A stretch of 64,000 nucleotides of DNA from Hymenobacter sp. CRA2 (GCF_002007105.1 NZ_MVBC01000010.1:180852-244851), one strand, 5' to 3'; counted from the first letter of the stretch, positions 50,655 to 58,757 are shown. The notes: generated by a model from the letters alone, not told the origin. Translations and numbers: made by a program.

Positions 50655-52673
50655 CTAATCGTTGGGGTTGTAGGGCTGCCAGCCCACTGCCGCGGGTGGC
50701 TCCGACCAGCCGGGGCTTTGCACGGTGGGCAGTGCCCAGCCGTTCTGGCCGCCGAAGACATCTTCAGGATTGACGCCCAGCTCGAAGATGCTCTGCATGA
50801 GCACGGGGCTGGGGTACGGGCCGGTGTTCTGCACCACATTGGCCTCCGAGCCCAGCGCGCAGCAGATGTAGTACCACACCAGCAAATCGTAGCTGCTATT
50901 CGTTACTGACTTGGTGAGCATGGCGTGATTGGGCATGTGGGGCGGCACCACGGGCGGCGGCAGCGGCGAAAACACCATGATGCCCTGCAGAATTTGCCAG
51001 GCGGCCGGCATCAGGGCCTGGTAGAAGTACAGCTGCATCACCGGCTCCAGGCCCGTGAGCATCTGCCCGGTCAGGTTGTCGGGCCACGTCCAGATGCCCT
51101 GGCTAATGGCCTGGCCGGCGGCGCTGAGCTTGCCCCAGTCCGTGACGATGGTTTGCTGCTCGTTGCCCTGCATGGTCACAGTGGTGGCGATATTGGCCGC
51201 CATGGCCGTGGCTAGCTGCGAATAGGCCACTTTGAGGCTGCCCTGAGGGCCGCTGGGGTCGTATTGCTGTTGGGTGTAGTTGGAAGCGGCCATCAGTCCC
51301 GAGCCAATCAGCGACACCACCAGCCCGTAGGGCGGCGGAAACAGGCTGCCCAGGCGCGTAACCAGCGTCGAAACCAGCGAATTGAGCACTACGGTCACCT
51401 TGGAAGGGCCCTGTGCCTGCACGGTAAGCCCCACGGCCGTGGCTACGCCCTGCAGCTGGTCGGCCTGCATCGTGCCGACGTACCCAGTGAGCGTACCCAA
51501 TTCGGTAAACAGGTTGTTGACGGCCTGCACGTACGTCAGCTCGGTGTTGATCTGCGTTTTCACCGCCTGCCAGTCGGCCGGTGGCACGTTGGCGGGTGCA
51601 GCCATGACGGCCAGGCCGGTCTGCCAGCTGCTCAGGGGCGCAATCTTATTCTTGTACTGCCCCCGGATACCCCCCGGCGAGGTAATGTTGAGCGTGGTGG
51701 AAATGTACTGGTAGGCCAGTTGCTGATCGGGCGTTTGGGCCGGCCAGGGCGTGGCGGGCAGATCGAGCACGCCCAGGGCCACGGGTACAATGGCAAATTG
51801 TTCATCCACGCCCCCAAGGGCGTAGGCGCTCATGCGGGAAGCGGCCGTCCAGGAGCTGGGGTACTGAATGCCCGACACATCCATGGCCTGCACGACCCCG
51901 TCCGGGGTGAGCACCGTAAGCACCGTACCGCTCAGCAGCCACAGGGCCCCGTCGGAGCAAGCAGCCAGCCACTGACCAGTGGTGTGCTGCAGCGCCGCTA
52001 GTGGCTGCCAGCCCGTCGGAGGCGTCCAGGTCCAGGCCGTGGCGTCGCCTTGGCCGTTTTGCGTAGCCAGGCCCACTACCAGTTCCGCCGAGCCCACCGA
52101 AACGCTGCTAAACGCCAACGCCGGCGCGGCCACCGCCTGAAAAGCAGCCGCGGATGCGTTGTAAGCATACGTGTGGCCTTGGCCATCCAGCGCCCACACG
52201 GTACCATCGGGCGCGGCTGCTACCTGCACGGCCGTGGCGCCGCCCGGCAGGGCGCCGAGCTGCTGCATCTGCCCCGCAGCCGTGACGCGGCCAATCCACG
52301 TTTGTGCGGGGCCATTGACCACCACGTAGGCACAGTCAGCCGCCACGGCCGTCAGCCAGATTACCTGGTCATCTGAGACGTACACCTGCTGCAGCGTGGC
52401 GGCCGCGAAGTTGTAAGTGCATAGCGCATCACCGTCCTCGGTCTGGTTGAGCAGCCACAGCGTGCCGTCGGCCGCCACCGAAATCTGCATCAAATCTCCG
52501 CTGCTATCCACGCCCACAAACGGCGCCCCTACCCCGCTGCTCAGGGCAATGCCGGGCGGCGTGCCGACAGAAGGCGGTGGCGGTGTGGCATCGGCTGGCA
52601 GCAAGGATTTCGGCCCCGTAATGGAGGGAACCAAGCGGCGCCGGGCCGGCGCGGCAGCAGTTATTTCGGACAT
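50655..52673 (-). CDS. Tectonin-like propeller protein with hydrophobic helical C-terminus
   Basis: 672 residues from ATG 52673 (MSEITAAAPARRRL), with no signal peptide. Residues about 50-300 have repeated blades of tectonin type (AADGTLWLLNQTEDG, AAPDGTVWALDGQGHTYAYN, CSDGALWLLSG), a lectin-like beta-propeller. From about 330 the chain is helical, with amphipathic helices and a hydrophobic hairpin (VVLNSLVSTLVTRLGSLF then YGLVVSLIGSGLMAASNY, about 455-500), reminiscent of pore-forming toxin cores. The last 60 residues are Pro-rich (LPPPVVPPHMPNH). No enzyme motif. A binding-plus-membrane-insertion protein such as a toxin is possible but unproved. Confidence 0.6.
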   Translation of the reverse strand: MSEITAAAPARRRLVPSITGPKSLLPADATPPPPSVGTPPGIALSSGVGAPFVGVDSSGDLMQISVAADGTLWLLNQTEDGDALCTYNFAAATLQQVYVSDDQVIWLTAVAADCAYVVVNGPAQTWIGRVTAAGQMQQLGALPGGATAVQVAAAPDGTVWALDGQGHTYAYNASAAAFQAVAAPALAFSSVSVGSAELVVGLATQNGQGDATAWTWTPPTGWQPLAALQHTTGQWLAACSDGALWLLSGTVLTVLTPDGVVQAMDVSGIQYPSSWTAASRMSAYALGGVDEQFAIVPVALGVLDLPATPWPAQTPDQQLAYQYISTTLNITSPGGIRGQYKNKIAPLSSWQTGLAVMAAPANVPPADWQAVKTQINTELTYVQAVNNLFTELGTLTGYVGTMQADQLQGVATAVGLTVQAQGPSKVTVVLNSLVSTLVTRLGSLFPPPYGLVVSLIGSGLMAASNYTQQQYDPSGPQGSLKVAYSQLATAMAANIATTVTMQGNEQQTIVTDWGKLSAAGQAISQGIWTWPDNLTGQMLTGLEPVMQLYFYQALMPAAWQILQGIMVFSPLPPPVVPPHMPNHAMLTKSVTNSSYDLLVWYYICCALGSEANVVQNTGPYPSPVLMQSIFELGVNPEDVFGGQNGWALPTVQSPGWSEPPAAVGWQPYNPND

Positions 52674-52986
52674 GTGTACGCAGGGATTAGCAGTAGAATA
52701 AACAGAGCGGAACGGCCGTACGCCGCGGCACATAGCTGAAACCGGGCAACAGCTGGAGTTGCCGCTGAAGATGTCGACTGCCACGGCGTGGCGGCAGACA
52801 ATGCGGGCGAACCGGCAGCCGTGGTATATGAGCGGAAGTATTTGGTATGCCGTCCAATGCTGCCTACCCTTGCTGCTCGTTTATCGGCTTGCGAACCGTG
52901 CACAGCGCATCCGGCCTCAGCCTGACGCCTTGCCACTCGCCACGCGCCCACAACGGCGGAGCCGGGCCTGCGTTTATCTTCCCGTC
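52674..52986. other. Intergenic region without recognised genes
   Basis: 313 bases between divergent genes at 52673 (-) and 52987 (+). It contains TATCTTCC at about 52973, near a -7 box, seven bases before the plus-strand ATG. Nothing else recognised. Confidence 0.4.
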
Positions 52987-53325
52987 ATGAAAAAGCTCCT
53001 GTTGTCCGCACTGCCCGTTGTTGCTGCCTTTGCCAGCTGCCAGCAAGCCGCCACCAACCCCGATACGCCCGTGGTACAATCGGCGCCGGCCCCTACCGAC
53101 GGGGGCGCTGCCACCGAAGGCGCCGCCCGCGCCGCCTTGCGCCGCTACATCCAGGGTCAGCCCCAGGCCAATCTGTACGTGGTCGACTCGGCGGCCCTGG
53201 TGGAAGTAGACGCGGAGTGGCAGGCCCTGGTGCCGCGCACCGACTGGGCGGGGCGCATGCCCAACCGCGCTGCTTTCCAGATCGATAAGCTCACGGGCGA
53301 GGTGCGCCCGCGGCCGGTAAAGTAG
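52987..53325 (+). CDS. Small lipoprotein
   Basis: 112 residues. MKKLLLSALPVVAAFASC is a lipoprotein signal. After a Pro/Ala/Thr linker, a short domain (EGAARAALRRYIQGQPQANLYVVDSAALVEVDAEWQALVPRTDWAG) ends FQIDKLTGEVRPRPVK, which resembles small PepSY-like or DUF-type periplasmic domains but is not assigned. It is followed, eight bases on, by a membrane-protein gene, so the two are probably one transcript. Confidence 0.65.
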   Translation: MKKLLLSALPVVAAFASCQQAATNPDTPVVQSAPAPTDGGAATEGAARAALRRYIQGQPQANLYVVDSAALVEVDAEWQALVPRTDWAGRMPNRAAFQIDKLTGEVRPRPVK

Positions 53326-53333
53326 CCCCGAGC

Positions 53334-53900
53334 ATGGAAGCACTGTTTCACCTGGCGTTTACGCTAGTCAAGATTGCCGTGCAGGCTTCGCTATACGCCA
53401 CGCTGCTGCTGGGCCTGTGCCGGCTGGTGGCCGCGTTCAGGCCTGGTGGCCTTCTGGCCGATGCGGCGCGGCGGCCAGGGCGGCTGTGGTGGGCCAGCGG
53501 CTTTGTGCTGTCCGGCGCCCTGTTCTGGCACTCGTTTACGTATTGGGGCAACCACGGCCTGGGCGACTACTCGCGGGTGCCGCTGGGCCACGGCGAGGCG
53601 CTGGAAGAACTCAACGGTACGGACGCGTATTTTGCCCCGACGGAGCTCCCCGATACAGTAGGCGACCAACTACACCTGGAAGCCTACCAGATAACCGACG
53701 ACGTGCTCTGCGCCGCTACCACTGAGCGCAGCTACTTCACCTACGACCTGCGAACCAAGCAGTACCAGGACTTTCCTGACCAGGCCGCATACGCCGCTTT
53801 TGCCGCTGCCCACGGCCTGCCCGCGCCCAATCAGTTCGAAAGCTTTCAGGCGCATTACAGCCGCTATTGGGGCGGTTGGCGCTTCTGGCTGCTTGCCTGA
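53334..53900 (+). CDS. Membrane protein of unknown function
   Basis: 188 residues: two membrane helices near the N-terminus (AFTLVKIAVQASLYATLLLGL and LWWASGFVLSGALFWHSFTYW), then a periplasmic or cytoplasmic domain of about 110 residues (LGDYSRVPLGHGEALEELNG, LEAYQITDDVLCAATTERSYF) and a C-terminal Trp-rich end. No family recognised. Starts eight bases after the small lipoprotein gene. Confidence 0.6.
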   Translation: MEALFHLAFTLVKIAVQASLYATLLLGLCRLVAAFRPGGLLADAARRPGRLWWASGFVLSGALFWHSFTYWGNHGLGDYSRVPLGHGEALEELNGTDAYFAPTELPDTVGDQLHLEAYQITDDVLCAATTERSYFTYDLRTKQYQDFPDQAAYAAFAAAHGLPAPNQFESFQAHYSRYWGGWRFWLLA

Positions 53901-53949
53901 TCGTGGCTAGTTGGCGTCGGTTTGGCCCCTCCTCAAGTTTGCTAATATC

Positions 53950-53980
53950 GTTGTCGCAAAGCACCCGCTGGTTGTCGCAA
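53950..53980. repeat. Direct repeat GTTGTCGCAA, 21-bp period
   Basis: GTTGTCGCAA occurs at 53950-53959 and 53971-53980, exactly 21 bases apart (two helix turns), upstream of the VOC gene promoter. This spacing is common for regulators bound on one face of DNA. Confidence 0.55.
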
Positions 53981-54010
53981 TTGGCCACCGAGGGCCCCGG
54001 CTTATGCTAA

Positions 54011-54018
54011 TACCTTTG
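54011..54018 (+). promoter_or_regulatory. TACCTTTG promoter -7 box
   Basis: Exact TAnnTTTG, 25 bases before the VOC ATG and 31 bases after the direct repeats. Confidence 0.55.
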
Positions 54019-54043
54019 GCATAAACCTTCAACCCAAACCGCC

Positions 54044-54481
54044 ATGGCTACCAAGATTTTCGTCAACCTGCCCGTCAAGGACCTCAACGCTTCCATTGCC
54101 TTCTTCACGCAGATCGGCTTTAGCTTCAATCAGCAGTTTTCCGACACCAACGGCACCTGCATGATTGTCGGCGACGATATCTACGTGATGCTGCTGACGG
54201 AGCCCTTCTTCCAGACCTTTATCACCAAACCCATTGCCGACGCTCGGCAGTGTACGGAAGCCATCCTCTGCCTGCAGCTCGATAGCCGCGCCACCGTCGA
54301 TGAGATGGCAGACCGGGCCCTGGCCGCCGGCGGTCAGCCCGTCAAGGCCGGTGGCCCGGAAGTAGAGTTTATGTACGGGCGCAACTTCCAGGACCTCGAC
54401 GGCCACCTCTGGGAGCTGATGTACATGGACCCGGCCTTTGTGCCGCAGACCGAGCCCGCCACCGAAGTCAGCGCCTCGTAA
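54044..54481 (+). CDS. VOC-family (glyoxalase-like) protein
   Basis: 145 residues. MATKIFVNLPVKDLNASIAFFTQIGFSFNQQFSDTNGT opens a VOC fold (LPVKDLxxSxxFFxxxGF), and NFQDLDGHLWELMYMDP ends it with the DxDGHxxE-type metal-site Glu. VOC proteins bind metals in a paired beta-alpha-beta-beta-beta unit; activities include glyoxalases, dioxygenases and antibiotic resistance. PhnB-like lineage seems closest. A gene remnant follows in frame after the stop. Confidence 0.85.
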   Translation: MATKIFVNLPVKDLNASIAFFTQIGFSFNQQFSDTNGTCMIVGDDIYVMLLTEPFFQTFITKPIADARQCTEAILCLQLDSRATVDEMADRALAAGGQPVKAGGPEVEFMYGRNFQDLDGHLWELMYMDPAFVPQTEPATEVSAS

Positions 54482-54583
54482 GCAGATGCTTGCCGGCCGG
54501 CCGCGCAGCCGCTGAAGCTGGTCGCCGCCACGGCCTTTAACGGCGGCATCGTGGTGCAGCACTACGCGCCGCTGCGTGCCTAA
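54482..54583 (+). pseudogene. Remnant of a RibD/dihydrofolate-reductase-like C-terminus
   Basis: After the VOC stop (54479-54481) the same frame stays open for 33 codons: the last 27 read PAAQPLKLVAATAFNGGIVV then QHYAPLRA, and stop at 54581-54583. The close PLKLV-x-x-x-x-F-x-x-G-[IV]-V-x-x-x-Y resembles the end of RibD C-terminal/dihydrofolate reductase family proteins. It has no start or body, so it looks like the end of a deleted gene. Family call is weak. Confidence 0.35.
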
Positions 54584-54849
54584 GTGCCTGCCCCGCTCTG
54601 TTTCGTACTTCAGCCTACCCTGCCTATGACCTAAGAAGCCTCAACTACCTCCAACTCACACCCCGAACCGCCCGGCGCCCTGTTGGTCCGCCGCGGCGGT
54701 TCGGCGTTTGTGGCCAAGGCTGCACACGCGGCGGCGCAGCTGGCGCCGCCGCGCTATAGTTCGCGGCTGGTTGGCTTCGACATTCCGTCACACCGGTTAT
54801 TTCTGCTTGCCAAAGCGTTACGTCCCTACTCGCAGCCACTGCGGCAGCG

Positions 54850-55980
54850 CTACTCTTTCCACTTCTGCGCGATGCGCACGGCCGTTTCGAGCATGTGCGG
54901 CTCCCATTGCTCGATGCGCCAATCGGTGTGCGCCAGGGCCGAAGCCTGCAGCTGCTCGCGGGCCTGCTCGCAGGAAGTGGCCGTTTCCAGAATGTGTGAA
55001 AGCTGCCGCTGCTGCTCGTGTAGGGCCGCATCTTCGGCGGCGGGGCTGCTGAGGCCGGGCAGCGGCGGCCGAAATGCATTGGTGGCCGGCCGGGCGCGGC
55101 GGTGCTGCTCCACCAAGGCGGCCATGCGCTCAAACTCGTGGCGAAACTGCGCGCGGCTCTGCTCGGTAGTCAGGCCGCTGCCGAGCTGCTCCAGCACCAC
55201 GTACTTCAGGTTGGGGCAGCGGGGCAGCGTCCAGGCCAGCAGCTCAAACACTTCCTCGGGCACGGCCTCGTCGTGGGTGTCGCGGCGGATGCGGCGGCCC
55301 GGCACCAACGCCGAGTCTTCCCAGCTGCCGCCGGAAATATGGATTTCGCGTACCCGCGCCAACGGCTGCAGGGCCAGCAGCTCGTCGTAGGGCACGGCGA
55401 AGTTGTGCAGCTGGCAGTAGAGGTTGTGCAGGTCTAGGATGACGAAGCCATTGACGGGCGCCAGCAGCTCGTCGAGGAAGGTGCCGTGGCGCTTCACCTC
55501 GTCGAGGGAGTAAGCAAAAGCCAGGTTTTCGAGGCCCACCGGGCAGCGGCAGGCCTCGGCAATGCGCCCGAGTCGGTCGTGGCCCAGGCGCAGGGCCGTG
55601 CGCGAGTACGGCACGGGCAGCGGGGCGCCGTGGTGGAAGTTCTGGCCTGTAAAAAAGCCGAAGTGCTCGGTAATATGGTCGAAGCCGAAGCGCGCGGCCA
55701 CCTGCCGCAGGTGCGCCAGCCACTGCTGCTGCTCGGGCGTCCAGCGGCCCGAGAGCAGCGAGAAAAACACGCCGTGGCCCACCAGTCGCCCGGCCTGGCT
55801 GTAGGCATCGAGCAGATTCGTAAACCAGTCCGGAATCTGCTCGGCCCAGAACAAGGTATCAAAAGCCCATTCCAGGGCCTCGATGCGGCCGTCTTCTAGC
55901 AGCGGAAACGCCGCCCCCAGGATGTTCGCATCCAGGTTGCAGGCTACTGCTGAGTAGATGGGGGCTTGCTCCGAGTGCAT
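54850..55980 (-). CDS. DUF692/MNIO-type multinuclear iron enzyme (RiPP modification)
   Basis: 376 residues. A TIM-barrel with the metal ligands expected for MNIO enzymes: His69 (GHGVFF), His102/Glu105/His106 (DHITEHFGF), Glu151 (GLENLAFA), Asp183/His185/Asn186 (LDLHNLYC), His214 (REIHISGG), Asp234/His236 (RDTHDEAV), Glu264 (VLEQ). MNIOs use two or three irons and oxygen to modify Cys, Asp or Asn residues of peptides, as in methanobactin MbnB. This one has an extra helical C-terminal extension (about 290-376) beyond the usual length near 280-290, perhaps a peptide-binding part. It lies 89 bases downstream of a Cys-containing small peptide gene. Confidence 0.8.
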   Translation of the reverse strand: MHSEQAPIYSAVACNLDANILGAAFPLLEDGRIEALEWAFDTLFWAEQIPDWFTNLLDAYSQAGRLVGHGVFFSLLSGRWTPEQQQWLAHLRQVAARFGFDHITEHFGFFTGQNFHHGAPLPVPYSRTALRLGHDRLGRIAEACRCPVGLENLAFAYSLDEVKRHGTFLDELLAPVNGFVILDLHNLYCQLHNFAVPYDELLALQPLARVREIHISGGSWEDSALVPGRRIRRDTHDEAVPEEVFELLAWTLPRCPNLKYVVLEQLGSGLTTEQSRAQFRHEFERMAALVEQHRRARPATNAFRPPLPGLSSPAAEDAALHEQQRQLSHILETATSCEQAREQLQASALAHTDWRIEQWEPHMLETAVRIAQKWKE

Positions 55981-56069
55981 AGCGCAGCGGAAATACGTGG
56001 TTCAGGATGCCGTGACGTTGGCTGAAATCCTGCTAGACGCAGCCGAAGTCATGAAATCCAACCTGCTCC

Positions 56070-56237
56070 TTAGCCCATGCCGCAACCGGGGCAGCTGTCG
56101 GGGCCGTTGAGGCCGGGTTTTACGCCGCCTTGCTCGCCCTTGGGCGTAGGGTCGCCTTTCTTGATGCAGCTGGTGGTGGCTGCTTGCACCGTAATACCGA
56201 TGAGTACGGCGCCGAGTACGGCTTTGGGTAGTTTCAT
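56070..56237 (-). CDS. Candidate RiPP precursor peptide with CPGC motif
   Basis: 55 residues from ATG 56237, on the same strand and just upstream of the MNIO gene. The N-terminus MKLPKAVLGAVLIGITVQAA is a hydrophobic signal-like segment, followed by TTSC (Cys24, poor lipobox), a Gly/Pro/Lys linker, and the C-terminal DSCPGCGMG. The CPGC pair (Cys49, Cys52) at the very end is a probable site for iron-enzyme chemistry. Precursors of MNIO systems often combine a Sec-type leader with Cys residues at the end; I recall similar short Bacteroidota peptides near DUF692 genes, but homology was not checked. Too short for standard gene callers. Confidence 0.7.
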   Translation of the reverse strand: MKLPKAVLGAVLIGITVQAATTSCIKKGDPTPKGEQGGVKPGLNGPDSCPGCGMG

Positions 56238-56264
56238 AGCGAGTCGGGTAATTTGAAAAAAGCA

Positions 56265-56277
56265 GACAACAGTTGTC
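56265..56277. promoter_or_regulatory. 13-bp inverted repeat upstream of the precursor gene
   Basis: GACAAC-A-GTTGTC at 56265-56277 is a perfect 6-1-6 inverted repeat, 28 bases before the start of the precursor peptide. It could be an operator for metal- or stress-responsive control. Confidence 0.45.
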
Positions 56278-56428
56278 AGCTACAGGAGCCGGCCCGGTGC
56301 GCAGAGGTTGCAAAGCCCTGCTAAACTCCCCGATGGGTGTAGCGACTGGTGGGCTGGTAAGACCTATCGTGGTCCTGGGCGCCGTAACGGTTCCTGTTTG
56401 AGCGGCTCACCGAGTACTGCTGCCGGGC

Positions 56429-56860
56429 CTAAATCCGCGACTCCACCACGACTTGGGCGCGTAACCACGCCCGCGCCTTCTGCTCATTATCGAAGACCAT
56501 ATAAGTCGGGGCCTGCGGCCAGCCGAGGAGTTGCGGGTCCAGGCGGTTCAGCCAGGCCATGGCCTCGGCGGTGCTCAGCAGCGCGGCGTAGCGGTAGTTG
56601 CCCTGCACCACGGCGCGCGGCAGCCAGTTGGTGGCCACCCAGTGCTGCTCGGCTTCGGTGAGCGGGGCGATACGCAGGTGGTCGACCAAGGCCTTGCCCG
56701 TGCCCACGGCCCGAATCACGCGCAGCAGGGCGTTCATGGCATCCTGATAATCGGACAGCTGGCGCGGCCCGGGCTGCCAGCGCATCAGCGCGAAGCCTTC
56801 CGGATCGGGCTGCACTTCAGCCGCAGCATTGGCAAAATAAAGGGAGGCGGAATCGGGCAT
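56429..56860 (-). CDS. Hypothetical protein, paralogue of the gene at 21486
   Basis: 143 residues. MPDSASLYFANAAAEVQPDP opens a strand region; then a helix QDAMNALLRVIRAVGTGKALV, the shared EQHWVATNWLPRAVVQGNYRYAAL, and a C-terminal QKARAWLRAQVV. The Q-x-W-x-x-x-N-W-[IL]-P-R-A core and the final A-x-x-W-L helix match the protein at 21486. Family unknown. Confidence 0.68.
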   Translation of the reverse strand: MPDSASLYFANAAAEVQPDPEGFALMRWQPGPRQLSDYQDAMNALLRVIRAVGTGKALVDHLRIAPLTEAEQHWVATNWLPRAVVQGNYRYAALLSTAEAMAWLNRLDPQLLGWPQAPTYMVFDNEQKARAWLRAQVVVESRI

Positions 56861-57026
56861 GCACAGAAACTAACGTAAGAGGCAAGGCCCACAGCAGGCG
56901 GCACCAAGGCCGGGCACCGCTTCAGGCATGAGGCTAAGCAGGATGACCATGCGCCCCCGGGCCGCCGACACGCGGCAAGGCCCCCAAACGCAATCCGTCA
57001 GGGAGGTAAAGCTACGCGCTACAAAC

Positions 57027-57081
57027 GCCGAAACCACCAGGGGCCGAAGCTATGGCAGCTTCGGCCCCTGGTGGTTTCGGC
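57027..57081. terminator. Hairpin with 25-bp perfect stem
   Basis: Arms 57027-57051 and 57057-57081 pair exactly around a 5-base loop. It lies 55 bases beyond the stop of the minus-strand gene at 57136 and would end its transcript; no plus-strand gene is near. Confidence 0.8.
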
Positions 57082-57135
57082 TTCGGGGGCAAGTGTGGGC
57101 TCCTGGCAAGCCGGCGGCCTTGTGCCAGGCCCTGC

Positions 57136-57366
57136 CTAAAGACTGGCGCCTTCCATGGAGTTGAGGCTTTCGCCGGTGTTGGCGTCGGTGTCGCCGGGGG
57201 CTGCGCTGAACAGGCCGCGGCGCTGCGCCACGTAGCCCAGGCCCAAGGCTACCAGGGCCGAACCGCCTACCACTTTTTGCGTGGTGCTCAGCTTCTTGAT
57301 GGATTTCATAGCGCCCCCGAGCAGGGTCTTCTTCTTTTTCGGGGCTTTGTTTTTCTTTTTCGACAT
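57136..57366 (-). CDS. Small Lys-rich membrane protein
   Basis: 76 residues; a poly-Lys N-terminus (MSKKKNKAPKKKKTLLGGAM), then STTQKVVGGSALVALGLGYVA as one membrane helix (about 27-47), and a polar C-terminus. It shares the LS-x-x-QKVVGG-x-AL-x-A-x-G core with the gene at 57511, so they are paralogues in tandem. Function unknown. Confidence 0.6.
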   Translation of the reverse strand: MSKKKNKAPKKKKTLLGGAMKSIKKLSTTQKVVGGSALVALGLGYVAQRRGLFSAAPGDTDANTGESLNSMEGASL

Positions 57367-57510
57367 GGCAGTGCTTGGTAAATGGAAAAGGAGGTACTTG
57401 GTCCGTGCAGGCGGGAACTAGGGTATGCGCAATTCGTGGGCGCAAGGTTGCCACCGGCACGATTCTTAACATGCGCGCTGCGCATCAGCAGGGCCAGCCC
57501 GCGGCCGATG

Positions 57511-57936
57511 CTAGAGGTCCTCGGGACTCGCGGCGGCTTTCTTGCCGAAGCTGCCGGCGTGCTTATCCGACTTGGGGGCTTTGCGGTGCTTGTGCGGCCG
57601 CGGCGCGCGCGCGGGCTCGGCCTCGTCGGGCTCGGCGTCCGGCGCATCTTCCACCTGCGCGTCTTCGTCGTAGTGCATGCGGCGGGGCGCGGGCAACCAG
57701 GGCGGCAGCAGCCCCGCCACCGGCGAATTGCGCCAATCGTCGCTGTCCTGCAGATTTTTCAGGTAGAAGTACCCACCCGCGAGCAGTGCCAAACCGCCCA
57801 CCACCTTCTGCAAGGGGCTGAGCTTGGCTATTTCGTTGGTCACCTTGCGGTACTTCTTGATGGATAGCGCCGTGGCGTCGAACAGATCATCCGAAACGCT
57901 GTCCTGTTTCTTTTTCTTCTTGTTTTTCTTGCCCAT
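57511..57936 (-). CDS. Small Lys-rich membrane protein, longer paralogue
   Basis: 141 residues: MGKKNKKKKKQDSVSDDLFD, a helix (SIKKYRKVTNEIAKLSPLQK), one membrane segment VVGGLALLAGGYFYLKNL (about 44-61), then an acidic then basic tail (DEDAQVEDAPDAEPDEAEPARAP, then KHRKAPKSDKHAG). The shared QKVVGG core links it to 57136. The tail is charge-segregated and probably disordered. Function unknown. Confidence 0.6.
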   Translation of the reverse strand: MGKKNKKKKKQDSVSDDLFDATALSIKKYRKVTNEIAKLSPLQKVVGGLALLAGGYFYLKNLQDSDDWRNSPVAGLLPPWLPAPRRMHYDEDAQVEDAPDAEPDEAEPARAPRPHKHRKAPKSDKHAGSFGKKAAASPEDL

Positions 57937-58233
57937 AGCCGTGCGGAGTAAGGAAGCCCGCGCCGCCGCTTGGGGGCAGCGTGGTGCGGGCAGGGAATCC
58001 GGTATTCGCAGGCGAGGCGTGGAAGGTTGTGCCGAGGCTGCAAGGAGCCGGCCTTACCGCTAAACGGCCTAATCATCAGCAGCCTGTCAGCTTGAAGCGG
58101 CCTGCGGAGCAGCACGCACGCGCCACGACCCCAGGCTACCGCCCCTGCCCGATACAGCCGCTGCGCCGGTGCTGACAGGCGGGCGTCAGCATTTGAGTGC
58201 TAATTTGGCCCCACCTCCTTACCCCTACACCTT

Positions 58234-58587
58234 ATGCCTACCCCCTACGCCGACCAGCTTCACGCCGTTAAACAGCAGTACCCCTTCACCCGCTGGCGCA
58301 AGTACTGGCAGCAGCCCGACGAACAGGAAGACTGCAACCGCATCGAGCAAGCCTACGACCAGCTGATTGACCGCCTTATCGAGCTGGGCCCGGAGGCCCC
58401 GGCGGCCCAGAAAATCGAGTGCTTCGAGCAGGCCATTGCCATTACCAACGACCACGCCGACGTTATCGAAACCGGCGAGCGGGAAGACCTGTGCGAGCTG
58501 ACCAACGCCGTCACCCAGGCCTGCGGCCTCAACTTCGCCGACTACGGCGACGGCGAAGGCCTGGCCTCGGAGTGGCGGGAGTGGTAA
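58234..58587 (+). CDS. Hypothetical helical protein
   Basis: 117 residues. ADQLHAVKQQYPFTRWRKYW, DQLIDRLIELGPEAPAAQKI and QAIAITNDHADVIETGERED are all helical; YGDGEGLASEWREW closes it. It looks like a compact cytoplasmic protein conserved in Hymenobacter-type genomes, but no family is named. Preceded by a 297-base gap with no gene. Confidence 0.65.
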   Translation: MPTPYADQLHAVKQQYPFTRWRKYWQQPDEQEDCNRIEQAYDQLIDRLIELGPEAPAAQKIECFEQAIAITNDHADVIETGEREDLCELTNAVTQACGLNFADYGDGEGLASEWREW

Positions 58588-58724
58588 AAGCGCCCGCCAG
58601 TACGCGCAGGTAGTTCCGCCAGCATCAGTAGCTGGATGCTGGGGCAAAGCGCGCATTGCCTGCCACAAGAACGTACTTCCGAAGTCCCGGAAGCAGGTTC
58701 AGAACCAGTCCGAAGCAAACACAA

Positions 58725-58757
58725 AAGCGGCTGAAGCTCGGGTAGCTTCAGCCGCTT
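58725..58757. terminator. Bidirectional hairpin terminator
   Basis: 14-bp perfect stem (58725-58738 / 58744-58757) with A-run before and T-run after, between converging genes at 58234 (+) and 58855 (-). Confidence 0.8.

Noticed and set aside
57027..57081. 25-bp perfect hairpin considered as an attachment site or MITE
   Set aside because: No flanking duplication and no other copy seen; its place after a minus-strand operon fits a terminator.
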